This document shows, piece by piece, positions 6,957-15,766 of a stretch of 64,000 nucleotides of DNA. Origin of the DNA: Pauljensenia sp902373545 (lineage in GTDB: Bacteria; Actinomycetota; Actinomycetes; Actinomycetales; Actinomycetaceae); contig NZ_JAPWAG010000010.1 of assembly GCF_041432775.1 (NCBI RefSeq), forward strand, positions 1 to 64,000. The letters are read 5' to 3'. A program made the translations under genes and the position numbers. Below the pieces are notes generated by a model. That model worked only from the letters and a program-made list of their open reading frames with translations. It made no database searches and was not told the origin of the DNA. Every line of letters starts with the position of its first letter. Position 1 is the first letter of the stretch.

Positions 6957-8048
6957 GTGGCACGTAAGACCCGCACCGCGCAGGTGCTCGATATTGTCAA
7001 GGCGCTCGCGTGGGTCGTTATCGCGGTGTCCCTGGTGAAGTTCGCCTTCTTTCCCGCGGCGGCCGAAGAACAGACGAGCGACGGCATGGACCCGGGCGGC
7101 ACGTTTGGGCAGATGACGATCCCGGTGGGCCGGGCGGACATCACGAACACCGTGAGTCTGACGGGTACGATCCAGGCGGACGAGCCCGTCAATGCTCGCG
7201 CGACGCTGGATGGCGCGGTCGTGCGCGTCTACGTCAACGACGGTGACACGGTCGCCAAGGGTGACGCCCTCATCCAGATTCGCAAGGAAATCCCCGGCGA
7301 ACCAAGGCAGGTCACCGACGAGGACGGTAACGTCACGACGGAAATCGGACAGCCGACCTATAAATACGAGACGGTTGCTGCCCCCGGCGACGGCAGGGTG
7401 TCGACGAGTGTTCTGGTGGGGCAGCAGTTCGCGATCGGTGACACGGTTGCGTCGGTCGCACCCTCCACGTTCTCGGCTGTCGCCGCCCTGAGCGCCGACC
7501 AGATGTACCGCCTCCAGGAGGCCCCTTCCACCGCGACCGTCACCATCAAGAACGGCCCGGCGCCCTTCGAGTGCTCCGACGTCAAGCTCGTCAGCCCGAC
7601 CGGCAAGACGCAGGATCCCAAGAACCCGGGGGCCTCGGATAACTCGGCCACAGCCTCGACGGACTTGAAGGCTCGCTGCGCGATTCCCTCCGACCAGACG
7701 GTGTTCGCGGGCCTGCAGGTCAGTATCGAGATGACGACGGGCTCGGCCACGGGCGTGCTCGCCGTCCCGGTCTCCGCGGTTGAGGGCCGCTACCAGACCG
7801 GCACCGTCTACGTGCCGACCTCCGACCCGGCCAACCCGGAGAAGCGCTCGGTGACTCTGGGTCTGACGGACGGCAAGATGGTCGAGGTCAAGGACGGCCT
7901 GGAGGAGGGCGAGGAGATCCTCGAATTCACCCCGACCGCGACGAAGGACAACCAGGACGATCCCTACGGTCCGGGCCCCGGAGCGGGGACGGATGGCGGG
8001 GCCATGGACGGAGCCGCGGACGCGTCCGACGGGACGGGCGCGCGATGA
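6957..8048 (+). CDS. Periplasmic adaptor-like subunit of a MacAB-type ABC exporter
   Basis: The 363-residue protein has one N-terminal membrane segment (about residues 17-36, VKALAWVVIAVSLVKFAFF), then a biotinyl-lipoyl-like hairpin (LDGAVVRVYVNDGDTVAKGD), a beta-barrel domain and the terminal DGLEEGEEIL motif, all typical of HlyD/MacA membrane-fusion proteins. In Gram-positive bacteria these partner with MacB-like permeases. I chose GTG 6957 for its AAGGAG site seven bases upstream. Its stop overlaps the ATP-binding subunit (ATGAG). The final 30 residues are Gly/Asp-rich. Confidence 0.85.
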   Translation: MARKTRTAQVLDIVKALAWVVIAVSLVKFAFFPAAAEEQTSDGMDPGGTFGQMTIPVGRADITNTVSLTGTIQADEPVNARATLDGAVVRVYVNDGDTVAKGDALIQIRKEIPGEPRQVTDEDGNVTTEIGQPTYKYETVAAPGDGRVSTSVLVGQQFAIGDTVASVAPSTFSAVAALSADQMYRLQEAPSTATVTIKNGPAPFECSDVKLVSPTGKTQDPKNPGASDNSATASTDLKARCAIPSDQTVFAGLQVSIEMTTGSATGVLAVPVSAVEGRYQTGTVYVPTSDPANPEKRSVTLGLTDGKMVEVKDGLEEGEEILEFTPTATKDNQDDPYGPGPGAGTDGGAMDGAADASDGTGAR

Positions 8049-9091
8049 GCCTGGTGTGCCTGCGGGGCGTGACCCGAACGGTCACCCTGCCCGACGGCGA
8101 GGACCTGCATATTCTGCGCGGCGTCAACCTGGACGTCGCGGCGGGAGAGCACGTCTCGATCGTCGGCCGGTCGGGCACGGGTAAGTCGACGATGCTCAAC
8201 ATCATCGGCCTGCTGGATACCCCCACGTCGGGCACCTACGAGCTGGACGGCGTGGACACGACGCGCCTGAGCGAGGGGCGTCGCGCCCGCATGCGGGGGG
8301 CGGATTTCGGCTTCGTCTTCCAGCAATTCAACATTTTCGCGGCGCGCACGGCCGCCGAAAACGTCGAGGTACCCCTCATGTACGCGTCGGGTGCGCAGCT
8401 GCTGCGCAGGCGCGCGATCGCCTTGGACATGCTGGAGCGCGTGGGCCTTGGGGACCGCGCGGACTCTCACCCGGGTGAGATGAGCGGCGGCGAGCAGCAG
8501 CGCATCGCGATCGCCCGCGCCCTCGTGCGCCGCCCGCGCGTGATCCTCGCCGACGAGCCGACCGGCGCCCTCGATCCAGACACGGGCCGCGCGGTCATGG
8601 CCCTCCTGGAGGAGGTCGCCCGCGAATCCGACTCGGCGCTCATCGTCATCACGCACGATATGGCGGTCGCCGCCCGCGCCTCGCGCGCCTACGAACTGTA
8701 TGACGGTGTCCTCCACGAGGTCGCCGATCCCTCCGCCCTGATCCAGCGCGCGGAGGCTGGGCACATCGAGCCCGCCGGGACCGAGATCAGCGGCAACGTG
8801 TCTAGTGTCGCCGCGCCCGCCGACCTCGAGCCCGCCCGCTTTGGGGACGAGGCCGTGGCCGCCTCCGCTCCCGTCTCTCCTCCTCCGTCGCCTCCCGCGC
8901 AGGTCCGTGCACCGGAGCCGGGTGCTCCTCGCGCGGCGAGTGGGACGGTCAGCGGGACGGTCAGTGACGCGGCAAGCGGGGCGGAAAGTGGGGCGTCGGC
9001 GCGTGCGCAGGCCTCTCGGATCCCGGTCCCGCCGCAGGCCGAGGCCCCCTTGGCCGAGGTGGTCGGCGCGGGTGAGGAGGGCGCATCGTGA
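8045..9091 (+). CDS. ABC transporter ATP-binding protein (MacB/LolD type)
   Basis: The first ~240 residues are a complete nucleotide-binding domain: Walker A GRSGTGKST (41-49), signature SGGEQQR (147-153), Walker B VILADEPT (166-173) and the switch His in VITHD. It belongs to the MacB/LolD branch, energising an FtsX-type permease encoded next. The C-terminal ~105 residues are an unusual Ala/Pro/Ser/Glu-rich tail with short repeats (SGTVSGTVSDAASGAESGAS), with no recognised domain and presumably disordered. It overlaps both neighbours by four bases, so the three subunits are translated in concert. Confidence 0.93.
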   Translation: MSLVCLRGVTRTVTLPDGEDLHILRGVNLDVAAGEHVSIVGRSGTGKSTMLNIIGLLDTPTSGTYELDGVDTTRLSEGRRARMRGADFGFVFQQFNIFAARTAAENVEVPLMYASGAQLLRRRAIALDMLERVGLGDRADSHPGEMSGGEQQRIAIARALVRRPRVILADEPTGALDPDTGRAVMALLEEVARESDSALIVITHDMAVAARASRAYELYDGVLHEVADPSALIQRAEAGHIEPAGTEISGNVSSVAAPADLEPARFGDEAVAASAPVSPPPSPPAQVRAPEPGAPRAASGTVSGTVSDAASGAESGASARAQASRIPVPPQAEAPLAEVVGAGEEGAS

Positions 9092-10419
9092 ACGCTGTGA
9101 GCCAGGTCGTGGGAGCCCTTATCGAGGCGTGGGGCGAGGTCAAGGTCCAGAAGGCCCGCGTGGTCCTCTCCCTCGTGGGAGTGGTTGCCGCGGTGGCCGC
9201 CATGACGGTCGTCATCGCGCTGGGCGACCTGATCTTGCAATCCTCGCGGGAATTGGCCGAGCTCTACGAGGGGCGCTCGGTGACGCTGCGCCTCGCTCCG
9301 GAACAATCATCGGCCAGCCAGGGAGGCCCCTCGAATGGCGGCCCCTCCCAGGAGTCCGGAACCGGGGAGGGCGCCCAGGCCTCGTCGAGTGTCGCGCGAC
9401 CCGACGAGAAGGACCCGGTGAGCGACGCGATGACGACGCTCGCGGACCGACACGACATCCGCTACTGGTCGCGCCTGTCCAGCTCGGGCGGCGAGATCGT
9501 CGAGGTCCGCCAGGCCCGCACGTCCGGGCAATTCCGCGGCTACCCGGTGGTGCGCACGCAGGATATGTTCAACGACGTCACGATCCAGTCGGTGGACCCC
9601 TCATATGAGGTGATTTTCCGCACCCGCATGCTCGCCGGGCGCTGGGTGGTCGACAGCGACGCGGACCAGCGCTTGACCCCCGTCGTCATCTCCGAGGTCC
9701 TGTGGAATCAGCTGGGGCGCGCCCCCATCGACCAGGTCCCCATCGTCCTACACACCACCGACGGCACCGCGCTGCGCGTCGTCGGCGTCACGAAAGCGAA
9801 GAGCCGCTTCGACATGCCGACCCTCTACGTGCACTATGACGCGGCGCGCGCCGCCCTGCCGCAGATGGGACAGCCCACGATGATCGCGTGGGTCGGCCCC
9901 GAGGATGCCGAGCAGGCGCGCACGGTGCTGCCGCGTGCCCTGGCCTCGATCCTTGGTGACGGATGGCGCGTGAGCGTCACCGGCGGCGAGCACCAGGACA
10001 CGGGCGAGGAGCAGCTGGGGACGATCTCCCGCGTCATCATGATTATCGGAGGCATTATCGTCTTTCTCGGTGCGCTCGGCCTCCTCAACGTCGCGATCGT
10101 GACCGTGCGCCAGCGCGTGCGCGAAATCGGTATCCGCCGCGCCGTCGGCGCCTCCGCCGCGCGCGTCTTCTTCGCTGTTTTCATGGAGTCGGTGGTCGCG
10201 ACCTTCGTCGCCGGCGTCATCGGCGTGGGGATCGCGGTCGTCGTTGTGCGTTTCTTGCCGCTCGAATCGATGGGAATCGCCCTCAGTGAGACACCGGCCT
10301 TCCCCGCCGGCGCGGCCATCGCGGGCGTCGCCATCTCCACGAGTATCGGTGCTCTGTGCGGCATCATCCCGGCGCTCGCGGCCGTGCGCATCAAGCCAAT
10401 CGACGCGATTAGGTATTAG
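9088..10419 (+). CDS. MacB-like ABC transporter permease (FtsX domain)
   Basis: The 443-residue protein has the MacB topology: one N-terminal membrane helix (about 22-45), a large extracytoplasmic domain (about 50-305) and three C-terminal helices (from IIMIIGGIIVFLGALGLLNV). The FtsX motif VRQRVREIGIRRAVGA is present in the loop after the second helix. It forms the membrane channel or mechanotransmission module with the ATPase upstream. Exported substrate is unknown: candidates in the family are peptides, antibiotics and lipoproteins. The extracellular domain begins with a Ser/Gly/Glu-rich linker. Confidence 0.9.
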   Translation: MNAVSQVVGALIEAWGEVKVQKARVVLSLVGVVAAVAAMTVVIALGDLILQSSRELAELYEGRSVTLRLAPEQSSASQGGPSNGGPSQESGTGEGAQASSSVARPDEKDPVSDAMTTLADRHDIRYWSRLSSSGGEIVEVRQARTSGQFRGYPVVRTQDMFNDVTIQSVDPSYEVIFRTRMLAGRWVVDSDADQRLTPVVISEVLWNQLGRAPIDQVPIVLHTTDGTALRVVGVTKAKSRFDMPTLYVHYDAARAALPQMGQPTMIAWVGPEDAEQARTVLPRALASILGDGWRVSVTGGEHQDTGEEQLGTISRVIMIIGGIIVFLGALGLLNVAIVTVRQRVREIGIRRAVGASAARVFFAVFMESVVATFVAGVIGVGIAVVVVRFLPLESMGIALSETPAFPAGAAIAGVAISTSIGALCGIIPALAAVRIKPIDAIRY

Positions 10420-10543
10420 TAGTCGCCGAGGCCGTGGCTGGTGTCCCGATGTCGCGTGGGTTCGCGGTCGGGGAGTGGGCCTCGTCCGTGGTGGGCGAGT
10501 GGGAGGTTGGCGTCCCGTGTGGCCACGCGGTGTGGCGTCCGGG

Positions 10544-11467
10544 TCAGCGGGGAAGCGTCACTCGCTTGGTGTCCTCGTTGAAGACGATCATGCCTTCCTT
10601 GAGGAGGGCGCGGTAGACGCGGGTGGGCTGGTAGCGGTCGCCGCCGTCGAGGCGGGCGGCGTCGAGGACTCGGCGCTTCGTCAGGCCCTCCCTACCTTCG
10701 AAGTGCGCGGCGCGCAGTGCCTTCATGATGCGGCCGCGGGCCTGGCGGTCGGTGCCCGTGTAGGGCTGGGGCGTGGGGCGCTTCTCATCCTTGGGGAATC
10801 CGGCGGTGGCCCACGCGCAGTGTTTGTGCATGATGCATTCATCACAGCTGGGGGAGAGCTGGGTGCAGACGAGGGCGCCGAACTCCATGAGAGACAAACT
10901 GACCTCCGCGGCGAGGTGCCCATCTGTTGGGAGCAGGGTTGCGGCGCGCGCGGTTTCTGATTTGGAGGGCGTTGAGCGGGGAGGGAACTCCCGGCCGTCG
11001 AGAAATCTGACCAGCACTCTACGGACGTTCGTGTCCAGAACTGGGACGCGGATTCCGTGGCGGAAGGCGAGCAGCGCGCTGGCTGTGTACGTGCCCACGC
11101 CCGGCAGAAGAGTCAGCTCTTTCATGGTGAGGGGCACCTGACCGCCGTGTTTCTCGACGATGGTGCCCGCACAGTTTTTGAGGCGCAGCGCGCGTGACGG
11201 ATAGCCCAGATTTGCCCAGGCTACAATGATATCCGCGGAGGATGCGTCGGCCAGGTCTGCGGGTGTGGGCCATCGGTGCATCCATTCAATCCAGATCGGC
11301 TGCACGCGCGACACCGGGGTCTGTTGGCTCATGATCTCGAAAACGAGGGTGCCCCAGTCGGATACGTCGTCGTGTCGCATGGGCAGGTTGCGCTTGTTGG
11401 ATGCGAACCAGCGGGGAAGGTCATGGAGCAGTGTCTGCGAGGCCTCGGCCGTTGGATTTATGAACAC
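10544..11467 (-). CDS. mutY: A/G-specific adenine glycosylase
   Basis: This base-excision repair enzyme removes adenine opposite 8-oxoguanine. The catalytic Glu lies in FEIMSQQTPV, the helix-hairpin-helix in LPGVGTYTASALLAF, the catalytic Asp in VPVLDTNVRRVL, and the [4Fe-4S] ligands are C-x6-C-x2-C-x5-C (CTQLSPSCDECIMHKHC). The C-terminal 8-oxoG recognition domain of E. coli MutY is absent or reduced to ~80 residues. I prefer GTG 11467, giving 307 residues and beginning just before the fold. An ATG at 11626 would add 53 residues overlapping the promoter of the next gene. Confidence 0.9.
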   Translation of the reverse strand: MFINPTAEASQTLLHDLPRWFASNKRNLPMRHDDVSDWGTLVFEIMSQQTPVSRVQPIWIEWMHRWPTPADLADASSADIIVAWANLGYPSRALRLKNCAGTIVEKHGGQVPLTMKELTLLPGVGTYTASALLAFRHGIRVPVLDTNVRRVLVRFLDGREFPPRSTPSKSETARAATLLPTDGHLAAEVSLSLMEFGALVCTQLSPSCDECIMHKHCAWATAGFPKDEKRPTPQPYTGTDRQARGRIMKALRAAHFEGREGLTKRRVLDAARLDGGDRYQPTRVYRALLKEGMIVFNEDTKRVTLPR

Positions 11468-11549
11468 CCTGTCAGTGTAGAGAGAGTTGTCTGATGCCTG
11501 CGCTCCCAGCGACCCAGTCTGTGAGGTGGAGCATAAAATTCGTTGACAG

Positions 11550-11578
11550 TTGTATAAACGGTAAAGGTCCGCTAGTCT
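11550..11578 (+). promoter_or_regulatory. Probable promoter of the TM2 gene
   Basis: TTGTAT (11550-11555) and TAGTCT (11573-11578) stand 17 bp apart, 60 bases before the start codon. A consensus-like TTGACA at 11543 has no -10 box at a usable distance. Confidence 0.4.
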
Positions 11579-11637
11579 GACCGTGCTCTCAGAAACGCCC
11601 CGCGCCTTGCGGGGTTCCATCAACAACAGGAGACATA

Positions 11638-11979
11638 ATGTCCGCTCCTCAGCAGCCCGGTTACGGCCAGCCCGGCTTCAACGCCCCCGTCCAGGGCAAG
11701 TCCCGCATGGTCGCCGGCCTCCTCAACCTGCTCCTCGGCTGGCTCGCCGCTGGTGACTTCTACCTCGGCCACATGAAGATCGGCGCAATGCGCGTCGGCG
11801 CCTTGATCCTCAGCTGGGTCATCATGTTTATCGGTGGCGCCATGGAAAGCGCCGTCGTCGCCGGCCTCGGCTACCTGTTCGCCCTTGCGGTTGGCTTCTT
11901 TGGCTTCGCGTGCGCCATCATGACCTTCATGGGCAAGTGGATCTACGAGAAGGACGCCAACGGCGTTCCCACCGTCTGA
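11638..11979 (+). CDS. TM2-domain membrane protein
   Basis: This 113-residue protein starts with a Pro/Gly/Gln-rich segment, then two or three membrane helices. The TM2 signature is recognisable as LNLLLGWLAAGDFYLGHMKI, where the usual G-x-x-G-x-H-x-F-Y-L-G core is partly altered (GDFYLGH). TM2 proteins are small actinobacterial membrane proteins of unknown biochemical role. AGGAG precedes ATG 11638. It has its own promoter and a strong terminator, so it is monocistronic. A second TM2 gene lies at 12616. Confidence 0.85.
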   Translation: MSAPQQPGYGQPGFNAPVQGKSRMVAGLLNLLLGWLAAGDFYLGHMKIGAMRVGALILSWVIMFIGGAMESAVVAGLGYLFALAVGFFGFACAIMTFMGKWIYEKDANGVPTV

Positions 11980-12018
11980 GTTGTGCGAATGCGTCTGAAC
12001 TGACGCGCACTCAGTAAG

Positions 12019-12056
12019 AGTGTGGGGCCCAGCTGATGCTGGGCCCCACACTTTTG
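12019..12056 (+). terminator. Strong rho-independent terminator
   Basis: A 15-bp perfect stem (AGTGTGGGGCCCAGC and its complement) with a TGAT loop is followed by TTTTGT. Confidence 0.95.
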
Positions 12057-12059
12057 TAT

Positions 12060-12242
12060 CTAGCCCGGGGTGTGTCGGTCGAGCCAGTCGCTGATGGGTG
12101 GGCTGTTGTCGCGCCAGCGTGTGAATGCTGTGGGCGTATTGGCCGAGCGTTTCGCTGCTGCGAGGGCGGCGGCTTGCCGTGTGAAGCGTCCCGGGTTGCG
12201 CTGGCAGCTGGGCCCGAGGGCTGGCGTTGTTAGCCCCTTCAT
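12060..12242 (-). CDS. Possible small protein of 60 residues
   Basis: A short open frame ends with WRDNSPPISDWLDRHTPG and has a basic, Ala-rich middle (QAAALAAAKRSAN) that could form a helix. It has no convincing ribosome site and I do not recognise it. It may be a remnant of a longer protein or a chance frame. Confidence 0.25.
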   Translation of the reverse strand: MKGLTTPALGPSCQRNPGRFTRQAAALAAAKRSANTPTAFTRWRDNSPPISDWLDRHTPG

Positions 12243-12615
12243 GCACAGCTGGGCCCTATAGGTGGAGCGTGGGCGACCCCGCCCACACTGCCACCCATGG
12301 GGTTAACCTGCGCATCGAAGGGCGCGCACAGCCACTTCTCGGGCGATCGCTCCACCGATCAGAGGCGCACGGCTACCAGTCGGGCGAGCCTTGCCGCCAG
12401 ACGTACCCGCGCGCGTCGCCGCAGGCGCAGCAGCGTGGGGCGCTGCGCGCGTGAAGGCATGGCACCCCTGCCCCTGACCCAGGTGACAAACAGTCTGCGG
12501 GTGGATTCAGGGTGACGTCGGGGTGGTTGCGGGTACCGTGATGGGGGCGGTGCACGCTAGGATGTGGCAGTGCGGCCACACAAAGGCCACCCCACGACAA
12601 TCGAAAGGCTTAGCC
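12243..12615. other. Gene-free stretch before the second TM2 gene
   Basis: I see no convincing gene here. The right end should contain the promoter of the TM2 gene: TAGGAT at 12558-12563 is a possible -10 box, but there is no good -35 at the right distance. Confidence 0.5.
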
Positions 12616-13167
12616 ATGACGACGCCCGATCCCCTGGCCAACCCCATCAAGCCCGAGGACGATACCCAGGCCTCGATCCCCGCGCCTGAGGCGCCCAGCT
12701 TCCCCCAGGCCTCGGCCCCCTCCTTTGACGAGGCGACCGCCACCCCCGGTGCCACCACCTACGGCACTGCCTACGACCCCGCCGGCGCGGCGCCGGAGGC
12801 GCAGGCCCAGGACGCGCAGCAGCCCTACACTCAGCCCGCGTTCGGCCAGCCCCAGGACCCCCAGCAGGGCTACGCCCAGCCCGCGTTCGGCCAGCCCGCG
12901 TTCGGCCAGCCCGCCTTCGCTCAGGGTGTCTATGCGAACCCGCCCAAGCAGTGGATCATTGCCCTGCTTCTGGCGTTCTTCGTGGGCCCGCTGGGTATCC
13001 ACAACTTCTACCTGGGCTACAACAGCCGCGGCCTGATCCAGCTGCTTCTGTCCGTTATCGTCATCGGCCTGCCCATCACCGCCATCTGGGCGTTCATTGA
13101 GTTCATCATGATCATCATGCGTTCCGGCTCCTACGGCTGCGACGCCACGGGCCAGCCGCTGGTGTGA
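12616..13167 (+). CDS. TM2-domain protein with Pro/Gln-rich repeat tail
   Basis: The 183-residue protein has a long N-terminal disordered region (residues 1-110) ending in tandem QPAFGQPAFGQPAFAQ units, then the TM2 domain: IIALLLAFFVGPLGIHNFYL with the intact G-x-x-G-x-H-x-F-Y-L-G motif and a second helix pair. ATG 12616 is chosen over an in-frame ATG at 12523 because GAAAGG lies in front of it. The domain is better conserved than in the TM2 protein at 11638. Function unknown; the low-complexity part faces the cytoplasm or wall depending on topology. Confidence 0.88.
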   Translation: MTTPDPLANPIKPEDDTQASIPAPEAPSFPQASAPSFDEATATPGATTYGTAYDPAGAAPEAQAQDAQQPYTQPAFGQPQDPQQGYAQPAFGQPAFGQPAFAQGVYANPPKQWIIALLLAFFVGPLGIHNFYLGYNSRGLIQLLLSVIVIGLPITAIWAFIEFIMIIMRSGSYGCDATGQPLV

Positions 13168-13209
13168 CCTGGGGTGTTGTCGCGGCGCTGAGTATGCGAC
13201 AATCAAGTT

Positions 13210-13791
13210 ATGCTGCTCAGTGACCGCGACATCAACGCCTCCCTGGATTCCGGCCGCATTCGGCTGGATCCTCTGGATCGTGACCTGGTCCAGCCGGCCA
13301 GTATCGACGTGAGGTTGGATCGGCTGTTCTGCCTTTTTGATAATCACCGCTACCCGGTGATCGACCCTGCGGCGGACCAGTCGGACCTGGCGCGCCAGGT
13401 GGACGTGGGGCCGGATCAGCCCTTCGTCTTGCACCCCGGTGAGTTCGTCCTGGGTGCCACGTACGAGCTGGTGACCCTCGGCGACGACATTGCCGCGCGC
13501 CTGGAAGGCAAGTCGTCGCTGGGGCGCCTCGGCCTCCTCACTCATTCCACCGCGGGCTTTATTGACCCCGGTTTCTCCGGTCATGTGACCCTGGAGCTGT
13601 CCAATGCGGCGACGATGCCGATCCTGCTCTACCCGGGCATGAAGATTGGGCAGCTGTGCTTCTTCGACCTGTCCTCCCCGGCTGAGCATCCCTACGGCTC
13701 GCAGGGTGCGGGTTCGCACTACCAGGGCCAGCGAGGCCCGACGCCCTCCCGGACTCACGAGCGTTTTACGCGCACCCGTATCGATCGGTGA
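13210..13791 (+). CDS. dcd: dCTP deaminase
   Basis: The 193-residue enzyme of the dUTPase-like trimeric fold converts dCTP towards dUMP precursors for thymidylate synthesis. Conserved parts: MLLSDRDI at the N-terminus, VQPASIDVRLD, the active-site strand LEGKSSLGRLGLLTHSTAGF and IDPGFSGHVTLEL. Actinobacterial homologues of this length can be bifunctional dCTP deaminase/dUTPase (described for Mycobacterium); sequence alone does not settle that here. The next gene starts one base after the stop. Confidence 0.93.
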   Translation: MLLSDRDINASLDSGRIRLDPLDRDLVQPASIDVRLDRLFCLFDNHRYPVIDPAADQSDLARQVDVGPDQPFVLHPGEFVLGATYELVTLGDDIAARLEGKSSLGRLGLLTHSTAGFIDPGFSGHVTLELSNAATMPILLYPGMKIGQLCFFDLSSPAEHPYGSQGAGSHYQGQRGPTPSRTHERFTRTRIDR

Positions 13792-13792
13792 C

Positions 13793-15409
13793 ATGATGAC
13801 GTCTCATCCTCCTCTTCCGTCCAGGCGTGAGCGCATGCGTGCCGAGCGCGCGGCACGCGGTGCAGCGACCGAGTTAGCTGCGCCGCCCCCGCCGGAAGCG
13901 GCAGGCCTGCCTCCGGCGGCGCCTCCGCCACCAGCACCTAGCGATCGTTCCCTGGCTGCTCCGCCTCCTCCCGAAGCGGGGGATATTCCGCCGACCGCGC
14001 CTCCTCCGCCGACGCCTCCGTCCGGTGTGCCCGCCCCGGGCGCACAAGGGAGAGAGAATCAGTCCACGACGACGCGTACGGGCGTGATCACCGGCGTCGC
14101 CCTGCCGGGTATGACGCCGCGCCCCGACCAGGTCACCAACCGGGGCGACGAGCCCCCGCCCGCGCCCGTGAGGCGTTCCCTCAAGGAACGCATGGCGAGC
14201 GCGCGTCCCAGTTTCGCGGACCCGCTGCTCACGGCCGTGACGGGCAACCCGCTCACGCAGACGCACGCCTCGCTGGTGGGGATGACCACGACGGAGCACG
14301 CCTTCCAGATCGCGGCCGATGGTGAGGTCACGGGGGCCGAGGCCGCCGCGCCGATCGCCGCCGCCATCGAGGTGAGTGAACCCGCGGGTGTCATCGACCT
14401 GGACGAGGCGCTGAGTAATCACCTCCTCTTGGTGTCCGAGGCGGTGGATCCGGCCGAGCTGGAGGCCCTCGCGATCTCCATGTGGGACGAGGCCAGCTGG
14501 ATCGCCCCGGGTCGCCTGCGCCTGTCGTCCGAGGCTGAGCTTGAGGGCCCGTGGTCGCTCGATCAGCCGACGCGCGCCGAGCTGGGCACCCCGTCCATGC
14601 TGACGAACGCGTGGATCCTGCGCTGCCCGGTCTCGCGTGCGCAGGACAAGCCGAGCGCGGTGATGGGTGAGTGGGCGAAGGCGTTTCCCGAGGGGATGCC
14701 CATCGGTCTGGAGTACCTTGTCCTCGAGGCGTTGAACCGTATGGCGCGCCGCCTGGCCGGGGGTATGCGCATCGCGGGTAGCGGCTACGTCATGGTTCCC
14801 GACGCCGACTCGGCGGTGAACTTGACGGTGTACTCGCCGCGGTGGATTAATCCCGAGGACCTGCTGACTGCGATGCGCGAGCGCGCCGGATTTGAGCAGA
14901 TGAAGGACGCGCGCGACATCGTCCCCGACGTTCCCGAGGCTCCCGCGCTCAGCCCCGCGCAGGCCGCGCATATCGAGAAACTGAAGGCGGAGCTGGGGCC
15001 TGTTCGCGAGGACATCGCCTCTAAGATCGCCAAGGCTCGCGAGGAGCTGGAGGCCCAACGCAACGAGCCGCAGGTCGTCGACGGCTACGCGCTGATGAGC
15101 CCGATCGGTAACCGCTCCGACATGATGATTGAGGTCCACGCGGTCCCCACGCCCCCGCGCGTGCTGCGCTGGGAGCCGTGGACGACGGGCGCGATCATCG
15201 AATATCAGGTTCGTTGGCTGCCCGGCCTGACCCCGACGCCCGGCGCGTCCTCGATGAGCCGCACGGCTCGCCTGGAGCGCCTGCGCTCGACGCAGGACGT
15301 GGAGAAGGCCGCTGGCTTGATCGCGACGCTCGTGGGTGGCAACGTCATCGACGAGGATGGTTTCCTCGTCGGCTTGGCGGAGGTCACCGACGAGGAGGAC
15401 GACGAGTAG
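13793..15409 (+). CDS. Unknown actinobacterial protein with proline-rich N-terminus
   Basis: The 538-residue product is not recognised. Residues 1-115 are Pro/Ala-rich with PPPPEAAGLPP- and PPPPTPP-like stretches and a basic start (RRERMRAERAARG). The remainder is a soluble alpha/beta region, including a duplicated-looking pattern in which 'ALAISMWDEASWIAPGRLRL' and a segment around residue 340 both end in VYSPRW-like strands, and a charged helix (about 400-430, KLKAELGPVREDIASKIAKA). No membrane segments. It follows dcd by one base and is therefore probably co-translated. Start could be ATG 13793 or the adjacent ATG 13796. Confidence 0.65.
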   Translation: MMTSHPPLPSRRERMRAERAARGAATELAAPPPPEAAGLPPAAPPPPAPSDRSLAAPPPPEAGDIPPTAPPPPTPPSGVPAPGAQGRENQSTTTRTGVITGVALPGMTPRPDQVTNRGDEPPPAPVRRSLKERMASARPSFADPLLTAVTGNPLTQTHASLVGMTTTEHAFQIAADGEVTGAEAAAPIAAAIEVSEPAGVIDLDEALSNHLLLVSEAVDPAELEALAISMWDEASWIAPGRLRLSSEAELEGPWSLDQPTRAELGTPSMLTNAWILRCPVSRAQDKPSAVMGEWAKAFPEGMPIGLEYLVLEALNRMARRLAGGMRIAGSGYVMVPDADSAVNLTVYSPRWINPEDLLTAMRERAGFEQMKDARDIVPDVPEAPALSPAQAAHIEKLKAELGPVREDIASKIAKAREELEAQRNEPQVVDGYALMSPIGNRSDMMIEVHAVPTPPRVLRWEPWTTGAIIEYQVRWLPGLTPTPGASSMSRTARLERLRSTQDVEKAAGLIATLVGGNVIDEDGFLVGLAEVTDEEDDE

Positions 15410-15484
15410 CCACCTGTAGACGGCGCGTATCCTACCCGCTAGGGTGTCTGTGTTCGCACTCCAGCTCATACGAAAGGGCACACC

Positions 15485-15697
15485 ATGAAGCTCTCTGCAC
15501 GCAACCAGCTCCCCGGCACCGTCGTTGAGGTCTCTCAGGGCGCCGTGAACGGCATCGTCAAGATCGAGGTCGCCCCCGGCCTGGTCATCTCCTCGTCGAT
15601 CACGAACGCCGCCATCGAGGAGCTCGGCCTGACCGTCGGCTCCAAGGCCGTCGCCGTCATCAAGGCCTCCAACGTCATCGTTGGTGTCGAGGACTGA
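15485..15697 (+). CDS. Molbindin (TOBE/Mop domain protein)
   Basis: The 70-residue protein is a single Mop/TOBE domain: MKLSARNQLPGTVVEV at the start, GAVNGIVKIEV in the middle and AVAVIKASNVIVGVE at the end, the classical molbindin pattern. Such proteins bind molybdate or tungstate as hexamers and buffer the oxyanion. GAAAGGG precedes the ATG. No molybdate transport or cofactor genes are in the window, so its role as store or sensor is inferred from family only. A long hairpin separates it from the convergent Fe-S reductase. Confidence 0.92.
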   Translation: MKLSARNQLPGTVVEVSQGAVNGIVKIEVAPGLVISSSITNAAIEELGLTVGSKAVAVIKASNVIVGVED

Positions 15698-15713
15698 TCC
15701 TTTCAAACGTCGC

Positions 15714-15749
15714 AGTGCGGCCCCGCAGGTTTTCCTGCGGGGCCGCACT
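15714..15749. terminator. Bidirectional terminator hairpin
   Basis: A perfect 16-bp GC-rich stem with a TTTT loop lies between convergent genes (molbindin and Fe-S reductase). There is no T-run on the plus side. Confidence 0.75.
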
Positions 15750-15766
15750 GTGTCTGGGGCCTGTGA

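Noticed and set aside
11543..11548. TTGACA as -35 box for the TM2 gene
   Set aside because: The only plausible -10 (TAGTCT at 11573) is 24 bp away; TTGTAT at 11550 has the correct 17-bp spacing.
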